Of a stretch of DNA of 52,107 nucleotides, positions 25,437 to 35,319 are shown piece by piece. The translations under genes were made by a program, and so were the position numbers. The stretch is taken from NCBI GenBank assembly GCA_022822005.1, contig JAJECO010000014.1, positions 1 to 52,107 on the forward strand, given 5' to 3'. Numbering within the stretch: the first letter of the stretch is position 1; each line of letters starts with the position of its first letter. The notes under the pieces are model-generated. The model was not told the DNA's origin and made no database searches. It was given only the letters and a program-made list of their open reading frames with translations. Origin of the DNA: Candidatus Poribacteria bacterium. Lineage in GTDB: Bacteria; Poribacteria; WGA-4E; PCPOR2b.

Positions 25437-28400
25437 ATGAAGCAAAAATTAGTTCTGTTTATCGGTTTTGTGCTGATAATCAGCGTCCTCACCGGCTGTG
25501 CCGAGAAGGAAGATAGAAACATTCTTGAAGCGCGAGCAGCAATTGCAAGGGCGGATTACGCTGCCGCTCAGGGTGCGATAGAAACTGCACCTGATCTTCC
25601 GGAAACGCGATCTTTACGAGCATTACTTCGGCTACACAGTGCTTCGGGGTGGAGTACTGACATGACTGCTTGGCATGACACTGTCCAAAAGGTCGTTGAG
25701 TATTTACAGCCACTGAACGCGGATATAAAAACATTGGAGACGCAAGAAGATCCGGACTCTGACGATCTTGATCGCTTGGAACGACTCATCCGATCTAGAA
25801 ATTCGATTGCGGGTCTCCTCGCAACTTCACTTGCTGCAGCCACTGAAAAAAGTGCCAATCTCCCTTCGGAACTGATTAATCAGTCCGACTCCGCTGCGAT
25901 CGTAGGACTCTTGGAAGCTGAGAAGTGCTTCGACGCGGAGGCCAGTGGCGCGGCGATGACGCTAATTAAAAATCTCGGCAATACACCGACGGTTTCTAAT
26001 CTACTGATCAGTGCGACGCAGCACCCGGACGCTGATATTAGAAAGGGAGCTGTCAGACATTTGGGGGATTTGAGCGATCCGAAACTCATCCCTACATTTG
26101 AATCGATTCTGAAAAACAAGAACGAATCTCCGTATGTGTTGTACAACGTGATTGTTGCTTTGGAACGGCTTAGGGAAGAGCCAATTGTACCGGCCCTCAA
26201 GTTAGCAACGCAGACTAATGCTGGGCAGGTGCGGATGCATGCAGCAAAATTGATTGGTCAACTCAAAGCGGAGGAAGCGCTTCCCTCACTGATTCACCTG
26301 TTGGCGGACCTTGATGCAAATGTGAGAACTGCATCAATCAATGCACTGACGGAAATAGGTAATCCGTCTATAGAGCCTCTCATTGAGGTGCTCGACTCCG
26401 GCGCCCAGAATGTCCTTCCAGATGAGAATTCAGATGAGTTTCTCCAACTGACGTCGGAGTACCAATACCTTGCAAACGCGTATATCGACACAACTCGGCG
26501 TAAGAATCATCGTATTAACACGCAAGCTGCTGCAGCACAGGCGCTTGGTGCATTGAAAGCCGAAGCAGCAATTTCCCGGCTAATTAGCCTGCTTGATAAC
26601 GATGACCTCCGTGGGAGTGCGGGGGCTGCATTGCGGGCGATGAAAGGGGTAGCAGTGCCGGGGCTCGTCAATGCCTTGAAGGATCCAAGGGATAATGTGA
26701 GGATTCGAAGCGCGGAGGTGCTTGCCGGTATCGCTGACTTGCGTTCAGTGGATGGTCTCAGCGAGGCGTTGATGACCGATCCTCGAAAGGATGTAAGAGC
26801 GGCGTCTGCCAAGACGCTTAGTGTCTTGAGGGGGCGTGGTACGGATAACAGCGCACGCGATGCACTGATTCAGGGGTTGAAGCTGGATGATACAACCGCT
26901 GCGAACGCTGCTACCGCGCTGGGTCAGATCCAGATCAGTACTGATGAAGCGATTCAGGAACTGATTACAATGGCCATGGATAAACGGGGGCGTGAAACCG
27001 TGCGGAGTGCTGCACTATCTGCTTTGACGAGACTGGCGGCGGTCCAAGCGGTGCAACCGATGCTGCTCTTAATGTTGAGTGATGAGACCAGTCCTGTCCT
27101 CCGCAAGGGTGCTGTAGCCGCGTTGGGAGAAATCAAGTCACCGGATTCAGTTCCTGCCCTTGTGTGGGTTTTGGGAACGCGCTATGAAGATATTAAAGAC
27201 TTTCAAAGACACCTGAAAAGGGAGTATAACACCCTCGCACGATTGAAGGAAGCGATTGCGAACTTGGGGGTTGAGTGGACAGGCGAATACGCGCCCCCTG
27301 ATTATCGAACGTGGGGTGAGCTTAAACCAATTCCGAGCCTTGTTCGTAGTGAAGTTGCGCTTTCACTCGGCAAAATTAAAGGAGACGCGGTTGTGCAGCC
27401 GTTGATTGATTCGCTCAAAGGGGACGAGCGCGCTGCTGTGCGTAAGAGTGCCGCCTTTGCTTTAGGAGACGTTGGTGGTCAACTTGTAGTTGATCCCTTG
27501 ATCGAAGCGCTCAGGAACGACAAACAAGGAATTGTACGGCAAGAGGCTGCGGTTGCCTTGGGGAAAATTAAGGGGGACAAAGTAATAAATCCTTTGCTAA
27601 CCACGCTCAAGAAGGATAAATTTGAAGGAGCGCGCAAGCAGGCAGCCATTGCGCTACGTGAGTTGCCGGCTGAACTTGCCGACGATGGACTGGTTGATGT
27701 TCTGAAAAAGGGCTGGGGGACGTTTGAAGAAAAACAGGAGGTCTTATCTGTTCAGACGGAGGTAATTACGTCCTTAACCAAGCTCGGCAATGAGACGACA
27801 GCAAAATCTATAATAAATGCACTCAGATCTGTGGAGGACGACTGGACGCGCTGGAAATTGGTGTTTGCGCTTGGGAGGCTTGAAGAAAACTACGAAACAC
27901 CTGTAGATGCGATGAGTGCTGAGTTGGAACACCCAAACTACGTTATTCGCAAAGAGGCTGTGCTTGGACTTGGACTCAGCAAAGATCGGAAATCTCTTGA
28001 GATATTGACCGGTATTCTTGGGGACAAAAGTGAGTACAAATCGATCCGTGCGAGTGCGGCAACAGCACTGGGTGCGCTGCTTGATGAACGCGCAGCCCCG
28101 TCACTCCTTGCTGCTCTGGACGATAAGCATATTGAAGTCCGAACGCAAGTTGTTGCTGCGTTAGGTGCCATCAGAGAAGCTCGGGCGGTCGATAAACTTA
28201 TTGAAATGTTTTACGCACCTCTGGAGGATAAAGTAGTAAAAGCGGCTTGTGTGACCGCACTTGGATTGATTGGGAGCGAAAAAGCGGAGACGGTACTCCT
28301 TGACATTTTGGAAACGGATACGGAAAAAGGAGCTATCTTCACGAACGCGGTTACGGGGCTCGGAGAGTTGAAGAGCACAAGAGCCGTTCCGAAGCTAATT

Positions 28401-29276
28401 GAAATCCTCGAAGATCAAAGCTTGGAAATGGATGTCCGTACGGACGCACTTGTGAAACTTTCCGCTCGCACAAAAGCCGCCATAGCACTTGCCAACATTA
28501 AGGATCAACGTGCTGCCGAAGCGTTTGGAAGACGGCTCGTTGACGAATCGGAATATGGTATTGCAATAGTGGACAAAGACGGTAAGAAAATTCCAAAACA
28601 CAATTGGGGTTGGGAAAACTTTGTGATAGCCACAAAACCGTTCCGATTGCCTGCGTTTGTTGCGCCCAAGATGATTCAACGAATTGAAGACCCGCTGGAA
28701 GAGTGGCCTGTGAAGGCATATGCGGCGAATGCCCTGGCAAAATCCGACGCTCCAGATGTTGTACCGAGAATCAGAGAATTGCTTGCTAGTCCAACCGTAC
28801 AGATCCGTCAACACACGGCGCTCGGCGTCGGTGAAGGCAATCTCAGCGAATTCAAGGACGATCTTGTAAAAAAGATGCTGGGTGATGGCGAAGCCAACGC
28901 TGATGTGCGACGTTGGGCGACACAAGGACTGGGAGATCTGGGTGACCCTTCTGTGGTGGCAGCTATTGCAGAGACACTGAACAATGATGCGAATGTGATA
29001 GCCCTCCGTCAGGATGCGGCCCTTGCTCTTGGGAAGATAGGAGGTGATGCTGCCGTCACTGCGCTGTCTGAAAAGCTGAAAACCCTGCAAGCGAGTCAAT
29101 CGGAGAAGAAGTTGCGGATAGACCTCCTCAAGGCACTTGGCGAAGCAAAGAGCCAAAAAGCTGTACCGGCTCTCAAGACAGCTTTGGAGGATTTGGATGG
29201 GGACATCCACTTCTGGGCGGCGGATGCCCTATATAAAATCACGGGTGATGGGCATGGTTATCACCGTGTAGGATAA
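25437..29276 (+). CDS. Large HEAT-repeat lipoprotein
   Basis: This 1279-residue protein begins with a lipoprotein signal (hydrophobic run ending SVLTGCAEK, cysteine 21). The rest is mostly HEAT/PBS-lyase-like repeats of about 30 residues, with recurring motifs such as VRKSAAFALGDVG, VRQEAAVALGKIKGD and IRASAATALGALLDE. Such solenoids bind proteins or act as scaffolds, here probably at the outer or inner membrane surface. A break in the repeats near 595-640 (TGEYAPPDYRTWGEL) and another near 1040-1080 suggest two hinge insertions. A GGGAG site precedes the ATG. Partners are unknown. Confidence 0.85.
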   Translation: MKQKLVLFIGFVLIISVLTGCAEKEDRNILEARAAIARADYAAAQGAIETAPDLPETRSLRALLRLHSASGWSTDMTAWHDTVQKVVEYLQPLNADIKTLETQEDPDSDDLDRLERLIRSRNSIAGLLATSLAAATEKSANLPSELINQSDSAAIVGLLEAEKCFDAEASGAAMTLIKNLGNTPTVSNLLISATQHPDADIRKGAVRHLGDLSDPKLIPTFESILKNKNESPYVLYNVIVALERLREEPIVPALKLATQTNAGQVRMHAAKLIGQLKAEEALPSLIHLLADLDANVRTASINALTEIGNPSIEPLIEVLDSGAQNVLPDENSDEFLQLTSEYQYLANAYIDTTRRKNHRINTQAAAAQALGALKAEAAISRLISLLDNDDLRGSAGAALRAMKGVAVPGLVNALKDPRDNVRIRSAEVLAGIADLRSVDGLSEALMTDPRKDVRAASAKTLSVLRGRGTDNSARDALIQGLKLDDTTAANAATALGQIQISTDEAIQELITMAMDKRGRETVRSAALSALTRLAAVQAVQPMLLLMLSDETSPVLRKGAVAALGEIKSPDSVPALVWVLGTRYEDIKDFQRHLKREYNTLARLKEAIANLGVEWTGEYAPPDYRTWGELKPIPSLVRSEVALSLGKIKGDAVVQPLIDSLKGDERAAVRKSAAFALGDVGGQLVVDPLIEALRNDKQGIVRQEAAVALGKIKGDKVINPLLTTLKKDKFEGARKQAAIALRELPAELADDGLVDVLKKGWGTFEEKQEVLSVQTEVITSLTKLGNETTAKSIINALRSVEDDWTRWKLVFALGRLEENYETPVDAMSAELEHPNYVIRKEAVLGLGLSKDRKSLEILTGILGDKSEYKSIRASAATALGALLDERAAPSLLAALDDKHIEVRTQVVAALGAIREARAVDKLIEMFYAPLEDKVVKAACVTALGLIGSEKAETVLLDILETDTEKGAIFTNAVTGLGELKSTRAVPKLIEILEDQSLEMDVRTDALVKLSARTKAAIALANIKDQRAAEAFGRRLVDESEYGIAIVDKDGKKIPKHNWGWENFVIATKPFRLPAFVAPKMIQRIEDPLEEWPVKAYAANALAKSDAPDVVPRIRELLASPTVQIRQHTALGVGEGNLSEFKDDLVKKMLGDGEANADVRRWATQGLGDLGDPSVVAAIAETLNNDANVIALRQDAALALGKIGGDAAVTALSEKLKTLQASQSEKKLRIDLLKALGEAKSQKAVPALKTALEDLDGDIHFWAADALYKITGDGHGYHRVG

Positions 29277-29280
29277 GGTC

Positions 29281-29316
29281 TCGCGTCGTTCACCCCACAT
29301 CCCAATCGGGACGCGA
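29281..29316. other. Hairpin between HEAT gene and hsp20
   Basis: TCGCGTC (29281-29287) pairs with GACGCGA (29310-29316), and a smaller CCC/GGG pair can form inside the loop. It directly follows the HEAT-gene stop. There is no T-tract, so it may be an mRNA-stabilising end rather than a terminator, or part of the hsp20 leader. Confidence 0.4.
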
Positions 29317-29370
29317 CGTTCAAGTAATACGCTTGTGGTCGATCAAAATCGATGAAAGGAGGATAAACAG

Positions 29371-29883
29371 ATGAAATCAAATCCGAATCGACTCATTGAT
29401 CATTTCTTTCAAATGCAGGAAGAGATTGACCGTCTTTTCGATGATTTTAAGGAACCGTCCCAGGATTTAACAAATGAAACGGCGCACTGGCGACCGCCGA
29501 TGGACATTTATGAGACGGTCGATAGTTTTGTTGTTAAGATTGAAATCGCAGGCATAGAACCGAGCGAAGACCTCAAAGTCCAACTGAATCGGAATGTCTT
29601 AACCCTCAAAGGATATCGACAAGATCGGACTGCTCTGAAGAAAGAACATTACCATCAAGCTGAATTGAATTACGGTCCCTTTGAGCGATCGATTGTCCTA
29701 CCGAATATCTTCGCTGAGGATGTGGAGCCAGTTGCAAGTTATGCAAATGGCTTTCTTGAGATCCGTATTCCAAAGGCACCGATAAATGAGCCCAAGGAGA
29801 TTGTTGTCGAAGCGAAGCAAGAGTTGGAGATTGTTTCCCCTGAAACTCCAGGGCGAAAGGAGCTTGATGATGGCGAAGGATAA
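29371..29883 (+). CDS. Small heat-shock protein (Hsp20/alpha-crystallin)
   Basis: The 170-residue product is an ATP-independent holdase. The alpha-crystallin domain spans about 45-150, with WRPPMDIYETVDSFVVKIEIAG at its start and YANGFLEIRIPKA holding the A-x-x-x-G-x-L motif. The tail beyond 150 is acidic and lacks a clear IxI motif. AAAGGAGG precedes the ATG. The end overlaps lon by 17 bp, so chaperone and protease are made from one transcript, fitting a hand-over of damaged proteins. Confidence 0.92.
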   Translation: MKSNPNRLIDHFFQMQEEIDRLFDDFKEPSQDLTNETAHWRPPMDIYETVDSFVVKIEIAGIEPSEDLKVQLNRNVLTLKGYRQDRTALKKEHYHQAELNYGPFERSIVLPNIFAEDVEPVASYANGFLEIRIPKAPINEPKEIVVEAKQELEIVSPETPGRKELDDGEG

Positions 29884-32248
29884 AGACAAACAGGAGAGGA
29901 ACGTGGAAGAGCCGAAAGAACTGCCAATTATTCCTGTTCCGGGCGATCTGGTTATCTTCCCGTATATGCCGCCGGTGCCTCCGTTTCCGCCGCATCACGT
30001 TGTGTTATCGGGAGAGAGCATTACATCGGCTGTCGACGAAGCACTCATCGACGGGTCACGGCTGCTCTGTATCTTTAAGCTCCGGTCGGAGGATGACGCA
30101 GCGGAGCTGACGGTTGAAGACTTCAACACGGTTGGAACGCAGATTCATATTATCAAGTGTCGCAAAGAGGATGAGAACGTTTTGTTTCTTGCACAGGGAC
30201 GCGCAAGGGTTGAAATTGAAGAGATTACACAGACTGATCCATTTATCAAAGGGCGTGTGCGGATCATTGAGGAGCAGGAGGAAGAAACGACTGTTGAAGT
30301 AGAAGCCTTGATGCGTAGTGCTACCTCGTTATTTGAGAAGATTGTGGAGTTATCATCACGCTATCAGGAAGAGTTCAGTATTATTGCAGACAATATTGAG
30401 GAACCGGGGCGCTTGGCAGATTATATCGCTGCGACGCTCGATCTCAAACCTGAAGATAAACAGATACTCTTAGAAACTCTCTCCCCCACGGATCGATTGA
30501 CTCAGTTAATGACTTCACTCACTAAAGAACTCGATCTGCTTGAATTGGAAACCAAGATACAGTCCGATGCCCAAGGCGTGATTAACCAAGGTCAACGTGA
30601 ATACTTTCTCCGTGAACAGATGAAAGCGATCCAAAAAGAGCTTGGTGAGACCGACGATCTGTTGCTGGAGGTTGAGGAGATGCGTGAGCAGATTGAAAAG
30701 GCAAACATGCCTGAAAAAGTGCACACCGTCGCGGAAAAAGAACTCAATCGCCTCTCCAAAATGCACTCAGCTTCGCCGGAGTCAACCGTTTCACGAAATT
30801 ACCTTGATTGGCTCATTAATCTTCCTTGGGATGCCAACACACAAGATAAGCTCGATATCGCTCATGCGAAGCAAGTTCTGGATGAGGATCACTATGACTT
30901 GGAAAAGGTCAAAGACCGGATTCTGGAATACCTTGCGGTGCGGCTGCTCAAGGAAGATATGAAGGGACCGATCCTCTGCTTTGTGGGACCACCGGGGGTT
31001 GGGAAAACCTCGTTGGGGGCATCAATCGCCAGGGCGATGGAGCGAAAGTTTGTGCGAATTTCGCTGGGTGGGGTTCACGACGAGGCAGAGATTCGAGGAC
31101 ATCGACGGACCTACATCGGTTCAATGCCGGGGCGTATCGTAAAGAGTTTACGCCAAGTGGAATCCAATAACCCGATTTTTATGTTGGACGAAGTTGACAA
31201 ACTCGGCTCGGATTTCCGTGGTGACCCCGCTGCTGCCCTACTTGAAGTGCTTGATCCGGAGCAGAATTTTGACTTTGTGGATAACTATCTTGAGGTGCCC
31301 TTCGACCTCTCGAAGGTGATGTTTATTACTACTGCTAATCAGCTACACACTATTCCCCCGGCTTTGCTTGACCGCCTCGAAATTCTTGAACTCCCCGGTT
31401 ATACCGCCAATGAGAAATTGATGATAGCCAAGCAGTATCTCATTCCGCGTCAACTTGAAGCACACGGGATTGGAGAGGATACGCTCTCGATTGCGGATGA
31501 CGCACTTCATCAGGTAATTGACAAATACACCCGTGAGGCGGGTGTCCGAAATCTTGAACGTGAGATGGGAACAATCTGCCGAAAGGTGGCTCGCCAGATC
31601 GCCGAGGGGAAGGAGAAGCCAACCCGTGTGACGGTCGACGATGTGCCGGACTATCTGGGACCAACCAAATTCTTTTCTGAGATTGCTGAACGGAAAGAGG
31701 AGATTGGTGTTGTAACCGGTATGTCCGCTACTGCTTATGGGGGTGAAATTCTGTTTATCGAAGCAACGAGCATGGCTGGTGAGGGGAAGTTACTTCTCAC
31801 AGGTCAGCTCGGTGATGTGATGCAGGAATCTGCCCAAGCGGCGCTGAGCTATGTCAAGTCTCAATCGGAGGCATTACATTTCGATCCCAGTTTCTTCCAA
31901 AAGCATGACATCCACGTTCATGTGCCAGCCGGGGCAAGTCCGAAAGATGGTCCTTCCGCGGGCATTACAATTGCCACGGCGCTCGCTTCTCTGGCGACGA
32001 GGCACAGCGTTATCCCTGGAGTTGCGATGACCGGCGAAATTACGTTGCGAGGGCGTGTGCTACCGATTGGTGGTTTGAAGGAGAAAACCCTCGCTGCCAA
32101 GCAGGCGGGGATTAAGACTGTTATCCTACCCGAACGCAACCAGAAGGATCTGGTTGAGGTGCCCGATGAGGCTAAGGATGGGCTTGAGTTCATATTTGTT
32201 GATCATGTGGATGAAGTCCTTGATCGCGCCCTTAAATTGGACAATTAA
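29867..32248 (+). CDS. lon: ATP-dependent protease Lon
   Basis: Lon degrades misfolded and regulatory proteins in the cytosol. The product has about 793 residues. The N-terminal LAN domain begins with ELPIIPVPGDLVIFPYMP. The AAA+ module has Walker A GPPGVGKTS near residues 350-358 and Walker B IFMLDEVDK near 420. The proteolytic domain has the catalytic serine in PKDGPSAGIT and the lysine in GGLKEKTLAAKQAG. The start at 29867 (or the adjacent ATG 29870) has AAAGGAG just upstream and lies inside the hsp20 end. A longer frame from 29786 has no support. Residues 1-10 are lysine-rich and charged. Confidence 0.95.
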   Translation: MMAKDKDKQERNVEEPKELPIIPVPGDLVIFPYMPPVPPFPPHHVVLSGESITSAVDEALIDGSRLLCIFKLRSEDDAAELTVEDFNTVGTQIHIIKCRKEDENVLFLAQGRARVEIEEITQTDPFIKGRVRIIEEQEEETTVEVEALMRSATSLFEKIVELSSRYQEEFSIIADNIEEPGRLADYIAATLDLKPEDKQILLETLSPTDRLTQLMTSLTKELDLLELETKIQSDAQGVINQGQREYFLREQMKAIQKELGETDDLLLEVEEMREQIEKANMPEKVHTVAEKELNRLSKMHSASPESTVSRNYLDWLINLPWDANTQDKLDIAHAKQVLDEDHYDLEKVKDRILEYLAVRLLKEDMKGPILCFVGPPGVGKTSLGASIARAMERKFVRISLGGVHDEAEIRGHRRTYIGSMPGRIVKSLRQVESNNPIFMLDEVDKLGSDFRGDPAAALLEVLDPEQNFDFVDNYLEVPFDLSKVMFITTANQLHTIPPALLDRLEILELPGYTANEKLMIAKQYLIPRQLEAHGIGEDTLSIADDALHQVIDKYTREAGVRNLEREMGTICRKVARQIAEGKEKPTRVTVDDVPDYLGPTKFFSEIAERKEEIGVVTGMSATAYGGEILFIEATSMAGEGKLLLTGQLGDVMQESAQAALSYVKSQSEALHFDPSFFQKHDIHVHVPAGASPKDGPSAGITIATALASLATRHSVIPGVAMTGEITLRGRVLPIGGLKEKTLAAKQAGIKTVILPERNQKDLVEVPDEAKDGLEFIFVDHVDEVLDRALKLDN

Positions 32249-32318
32249 CGACTCAGGTTAGTTCCTTGTTTTCAGATGTTTGCAAGAAATTTCTCAACTA
32301 AATAAAGGAGAATTCATT

Positions 32319-32975
32319 ATGGCAGTTAAGATAGAAAAGATGTTTGATTTTCCGGGACCCCAACCAAACGGTATGCAAGCGACAGAGGAAGGGATCTGGT
32401 TTCTGGATCAGGTCTCAAACCAAGCACTCCTCGTTTCCTACGAAGGGGAAACTATACGCGCTATCGACACAGATTCTGAACACGGGAGCGGCGTTACGGT
32501 GGACGGCACGAACCTTTGGCTCGCATCAACGTTTGTGCCGACGCGCATAGAAGCCGATGGTCCAGTAATTCTAAAAGTCGATCCAGCAACTGGGGAGACT
32601 CTTGCTTCCTATCCGACAGCAGGCGCCGAGAAGTCAGGTGCGCACGGATTGGAGTGGCGCGATGGCAAGTTGTGGATGGCGGTGCCGCCTTCAGCGACCG
32701 TTTATCAATTAGATCCAGAGAACGACCTCGCTGTCCTGCATTCTTTCCCAGCTCCCGGGGTCCGTCCGCACGGTATCGCGTGGGAAGGGGACGATCTTTG
32801 GTGCGTTGAGACAAATCACCGCGCCTTCTATCGCATGAGTCTCAAAGATGGTTCGACCATTGACAAGATCGAAATTCCCGAACCACATCCAGAGCCGCAC
32901 GGTATGACACGCTGGGATGGATGCTTCTTGTACTGCGATGCGGGATCTGGGGCGGTTTGCCGGGTGTCTGTGTAG
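32319..32975 (+). CDS. Cytosolic beta-propeller protein (SMP-30/glutamine cyclotransferase-like)
   Basis: The 218-residue product shows repeated propeller strands: PQPNGMQATEEGIWFLDQ, GSGVTVDGTNLWLAS, AHGLEWRDGKLWMAV, RPHGIAWEGDDLWCVE and EPHGMTRWDGCFLYCD. The spaced HG motifs resemble SMP-30 or glutaminyl cyclase-type propellers. No signal peptide is present. An AAGGAGAATTCATT site precedes the ATG at 32319, chosen over 32280. It lies alone between lon and an ABC gene. The activity is unknown. Confidence 0.75.
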   Translation: MAVKIEKMFDFPGPQPNGMQATEEGIWFLDQVSNQALLVSYEGETIRAIDTDSEHGSGVTVDGTNLWLASTFVPTRIEADGPVILKVDPATGETLASYPTAGAEKSGAHGLEWRDGKLWMAVPPSATVYQLDPENDLAVLHSFPAPGVRPHGIAWEGDDLWCVETNHRAFYRMSLKDGSTIDKIEIPEPHPEPHGMTRWDGCFLYCDAGSGAVCRVSV

Positions 32976-33014
32976 TAGCTCAAATTGCACAGCGGTTCTT
33001 TATGGGAGTAAAAG

Positions 33015-35081
33015 GTGAAACACCCTACCCCCCTATTGCGCGTTGACAACCTCAAGACCTACTTTCGCACTGCGGAAGCTTCCGATTCTCGGAATTCCGG
33101 CACGTCGGGACTTGCGCGTGCTGTCGACGGTGTGTCCTTTGAGATTCAGCATAACGAGATTTTTGCGATTGTTGGAGAGTCCGGCTGCGGCAAGAGTGTG
33201 ACAGCGTTATCAATAAGTCAACTCGTGCCGCAGCCAGCAGGATTTATTGCCGGTGGGGAGATTCATTATAAGGGCAGAGAAATCACCCGGTTGCCAGAGG
33301 TAGAAAAGCGCAAGATTCGCGGTAACGAGATTGCGATGATCTTCCAGGAGCCGATGACGAGCCTCAATCCTGTGTTTACGGTTGGGAATCAAATCTTGGA
33401 AGCGATTCAGCAGCATCAGAAGATCGGCGGAGATGCTGCGAAAAACGCTGCTATTGAGATGTTGGATCTGGTCGGCATTCCTGAACCAGCGCGGCGTTTT
33501 GACGAGTACCCCCACCAACTGTCGGGCGGCATGAGGCAGCGTGTCATGATAGCGATTGCGCTGTCGTGTCGGCCCGGTTTGCTGATTGCGGATGAGCCGA
33601 CAACTGCATTGGACGTTACGATTCAGGCACAAATTCTTGATCTGATCAAGAGTCTCCAACGCGAATTCGGCATGGCGGTGCTGCTGATCACGCATGACCT
33701 TGGCGTTGTCTCCGAGATGGCGGATCGTGTCGCGGTCATGTACGCCGGAAAAATTGTCGAAACCAGCGATTGGAATACGCTTTACCACAATCCCCGCCAC
33801 CCCTATACGACCAAGCTGCTTGACTCGCTCCCCTCACGTCAAAAGCGCGGCGATGCCTTGCAAACCATCCAAGGACGTGTTCCGCAAGCGACACGATATC
33901 CGGATGGGTGTCGTTTTGCTGATCGGTGTCCGCAAGTGATGGATGGTTGTGATATCGTTTTGCCGCCATTGATTGAAATTGATGCGAAACATCATACCGC
34001 ATGTCATCTGTATAACCCTGATTTTAACCGCACTGACCAGATGGCAGAGGGTGCTACATCAATCCCAACTACTACGGTGCCGTCTCCCATTCCCGAACCT
34101 GACATCACTGGTGAACCGTTCATTCAGGTGGACAGTCTGCGCGTCCATTTTCCAATTGTAAAGGGAATACTCAAGCGGACGGTTGGCCATGTCTATGCGG
34201 TGGATGGGGTCAGTCTTACCATCCCTAAAGGGAAAACCCTTGCGCTTGTTGGGGAGTCTGGGTGTGGGAAAACGACGCTCGGCAAGGCGGTTCTGCGGCT
34301 TGGTGTTCCAATTCAAGGGGAAATCCGTTACGATGACGTTGATCTTGCGGGGTTGAGCAGATCTGAACTGCATCCGTATCGACGGAAACTTCAGATTATC
34401 TTCCAAGACCCTTATTCATCGTTGAATCCGCGTGCGATGATTGGGCAGACGATTCAGGAAGGGATGATAACCCACGGCATTGGAGAGAATCGGTCTGAGC
34501 GAGAGGACCGTGTGCGCGAACTGATGCAGCGTGTGGGATTGTCGCCTGACATGGTCAATCGGTATCCTCACGAGTTCTCCGGCGGGCAACGTCAACGGAT
34601 CGGCATCGCGCGGTGCTTGGCGGTTGAACCGGAATTTATCGTTTGTGATGAGGCGACGAGCGCGCTTGACGTTTCCGTCCAGGCGCAGATTTTGAACCTG
34701 CTCAAGGAACTTCAGGACGACTTGGATCTGACCTATCTGTTTATCACCCATAACCTCTCTGTTGTGGAGTATCTTGCGGACGAGGTGGCGGTGATGTATC
34801 TCGGTCGAATTGTTGAGCGGGGAACTACTGAAGAGATCTTTGACGGACCCAAGCACCCTTACACCCGGGCACTATTATCGGCTGTACCGAAGATTGATCC
34901 GGAGACAGGGATCGCAAAGATCCAACTTGAAGGGGATGTGCCGTCCCCAATTAACCCGCCGAAGGGCTGCCATTTTCATCCACGTTGCCCCGATGCGATG
35001 CCGCATTGCAGTGAGGCGTATCCTGACGAAATCGCGTTCACAGAAACTCATTCGTGTCGATGCTACCTTTACGATATATAG
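33015..35081 (+). CDS. Oligopeptide/dipeptide ABC transporter, two ATPase domains fused (DppD-DppF type)
   Basis: This 688-residue protein contains two complete nucleotide-binding domains. The first has Walker A GESGCGKS near residue 55 and signature LSGGMRQR; the second has GESGCGKT near 413 and FSGGQRQRIG. Each is followed by the oligopeptide-transporter C-terminal extension with a cysteine cluster (CRFADRCPQVMDGC and CHFHPRCPDAMPHC). It should power an inner-membrane peptide importer, but no permease or binding protein lies nearby. The start is GTG at 33015 with GGGAG upstream. A dispersed repeat begins right after the stop. Confidence 0.92.
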   Translation: MKHPTPLLRVDNLKTYFRTAEASDSRNSGTSGLARAVDGVSFEIQHNEIFAIVGESGCGKSVTALSISQLVPQPAGFIAGGEIHYKGREITRLPEVEKRKIRGNEIAMIFQEPMTSLNPVFTVGNQILEAIQQHQKIGGDAAKNAAIEMLDLVGIPEPARRFDEYPHQLSGGMRQRVMIAIALSCRPGLLIADEPTTALDVTIQAQILDLIKSLQREFGMAVLLITHDLGVVSEMADRVAVMYAGKIVETSDWNTLYHNPRHPYTTKLLDSLPSRQKRGDALQTIQGRVPQATRYPDGCRFADRCPQVMDGCDIVLPPLIEIDAKHHTACHLYNPDFNRTDQMAEGATSIPTTTVPSPIPEPDITGEPFIQVDSLRVHFPIVKGILKRTVGHVYAVDGVSLTIPKGKTLALVGESGCGKTTLGKAVLRLGVPIQGEIRYDDVDLAGLSRSELHPYRRKLQIIFQDPYSSLNPRAMIGQTIQEGMITHGIGENRSEREDRVRELMQRVGLSPDMVNRYPHEFSGGQRQRIGIARCLAVEPEFIVCDEATSALDVSVQAQILNLLKELQDDLDLTYLFITHNLSVVEYLADEVAVMYLGRIVERGTTEEIFDGPKHPYTRALLSAVPKIDPETGIAKIQLEGDVPSPINPPKGCHFHPRCPDAMPHCSEAYPDEIAFTETHSCRCYLYDI

Positions 35082-35196
35082 AGCTATTCAGTTTTCGGCT
35101 TTTTAACATTTTGTTTGAAAAGGCGCAACGGGGAGATCCCTCCTACAGTGAGATGTCGGGATTCGGAGATCCCTCCTACGGTAAAACTAAATGACC
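35082..35196. repeat. Dispersed intergenic repeat, copy 2
   Basis: This copy matches 821-930, sharing GCTATTCAGTTTT, the 16-nt CATTTTGTTTGAAAAG and an internally duplicated GATCCCTCCTAC block. It begins one base after the ABC-gene stop codon. Confidence 0.6.
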
Positions 35197-35246
35197 CTAT
35201 ACGATATAGAGGGTACAACTGAAATAGAATAAGCGAGCGGTATCCA

Positions 35247-35286
35247 TAAAAAAAGAGGAGACGGATCCTTACGGATCCATCTCCTC
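35247..35286 (-). terminator. Rho-independent terminator of degP
   Basis: GAGGAGA and GGATCC arms at 35255-35268 pair with GGATCC and TCTCCTC at 35273-35286 with one mismatch and a 4-nt loop. Read on the minus strand, it is followed by a run of seven T residues. It lies 33 bp beyond the degP stop. Confidence 0.85.
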
Positions 35287-35319
35287 TCTGATCTGTGAAG
35301 CAGGTTACATCTGTCTCTC

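Noticed and set aside
28395-29210. A 271-codon open frame on the minus strand
   Set aside because: It lies wholly inside the HEAT-repeat lipoprotein gene, has no ribosome binding site, and its protein looks like antisense of a repeat array.
33210-33800. A 196-codon minus-strand frame
   Set aside because: It is antisense to the ABC transporter ATPase gene, whose motifs are intact.
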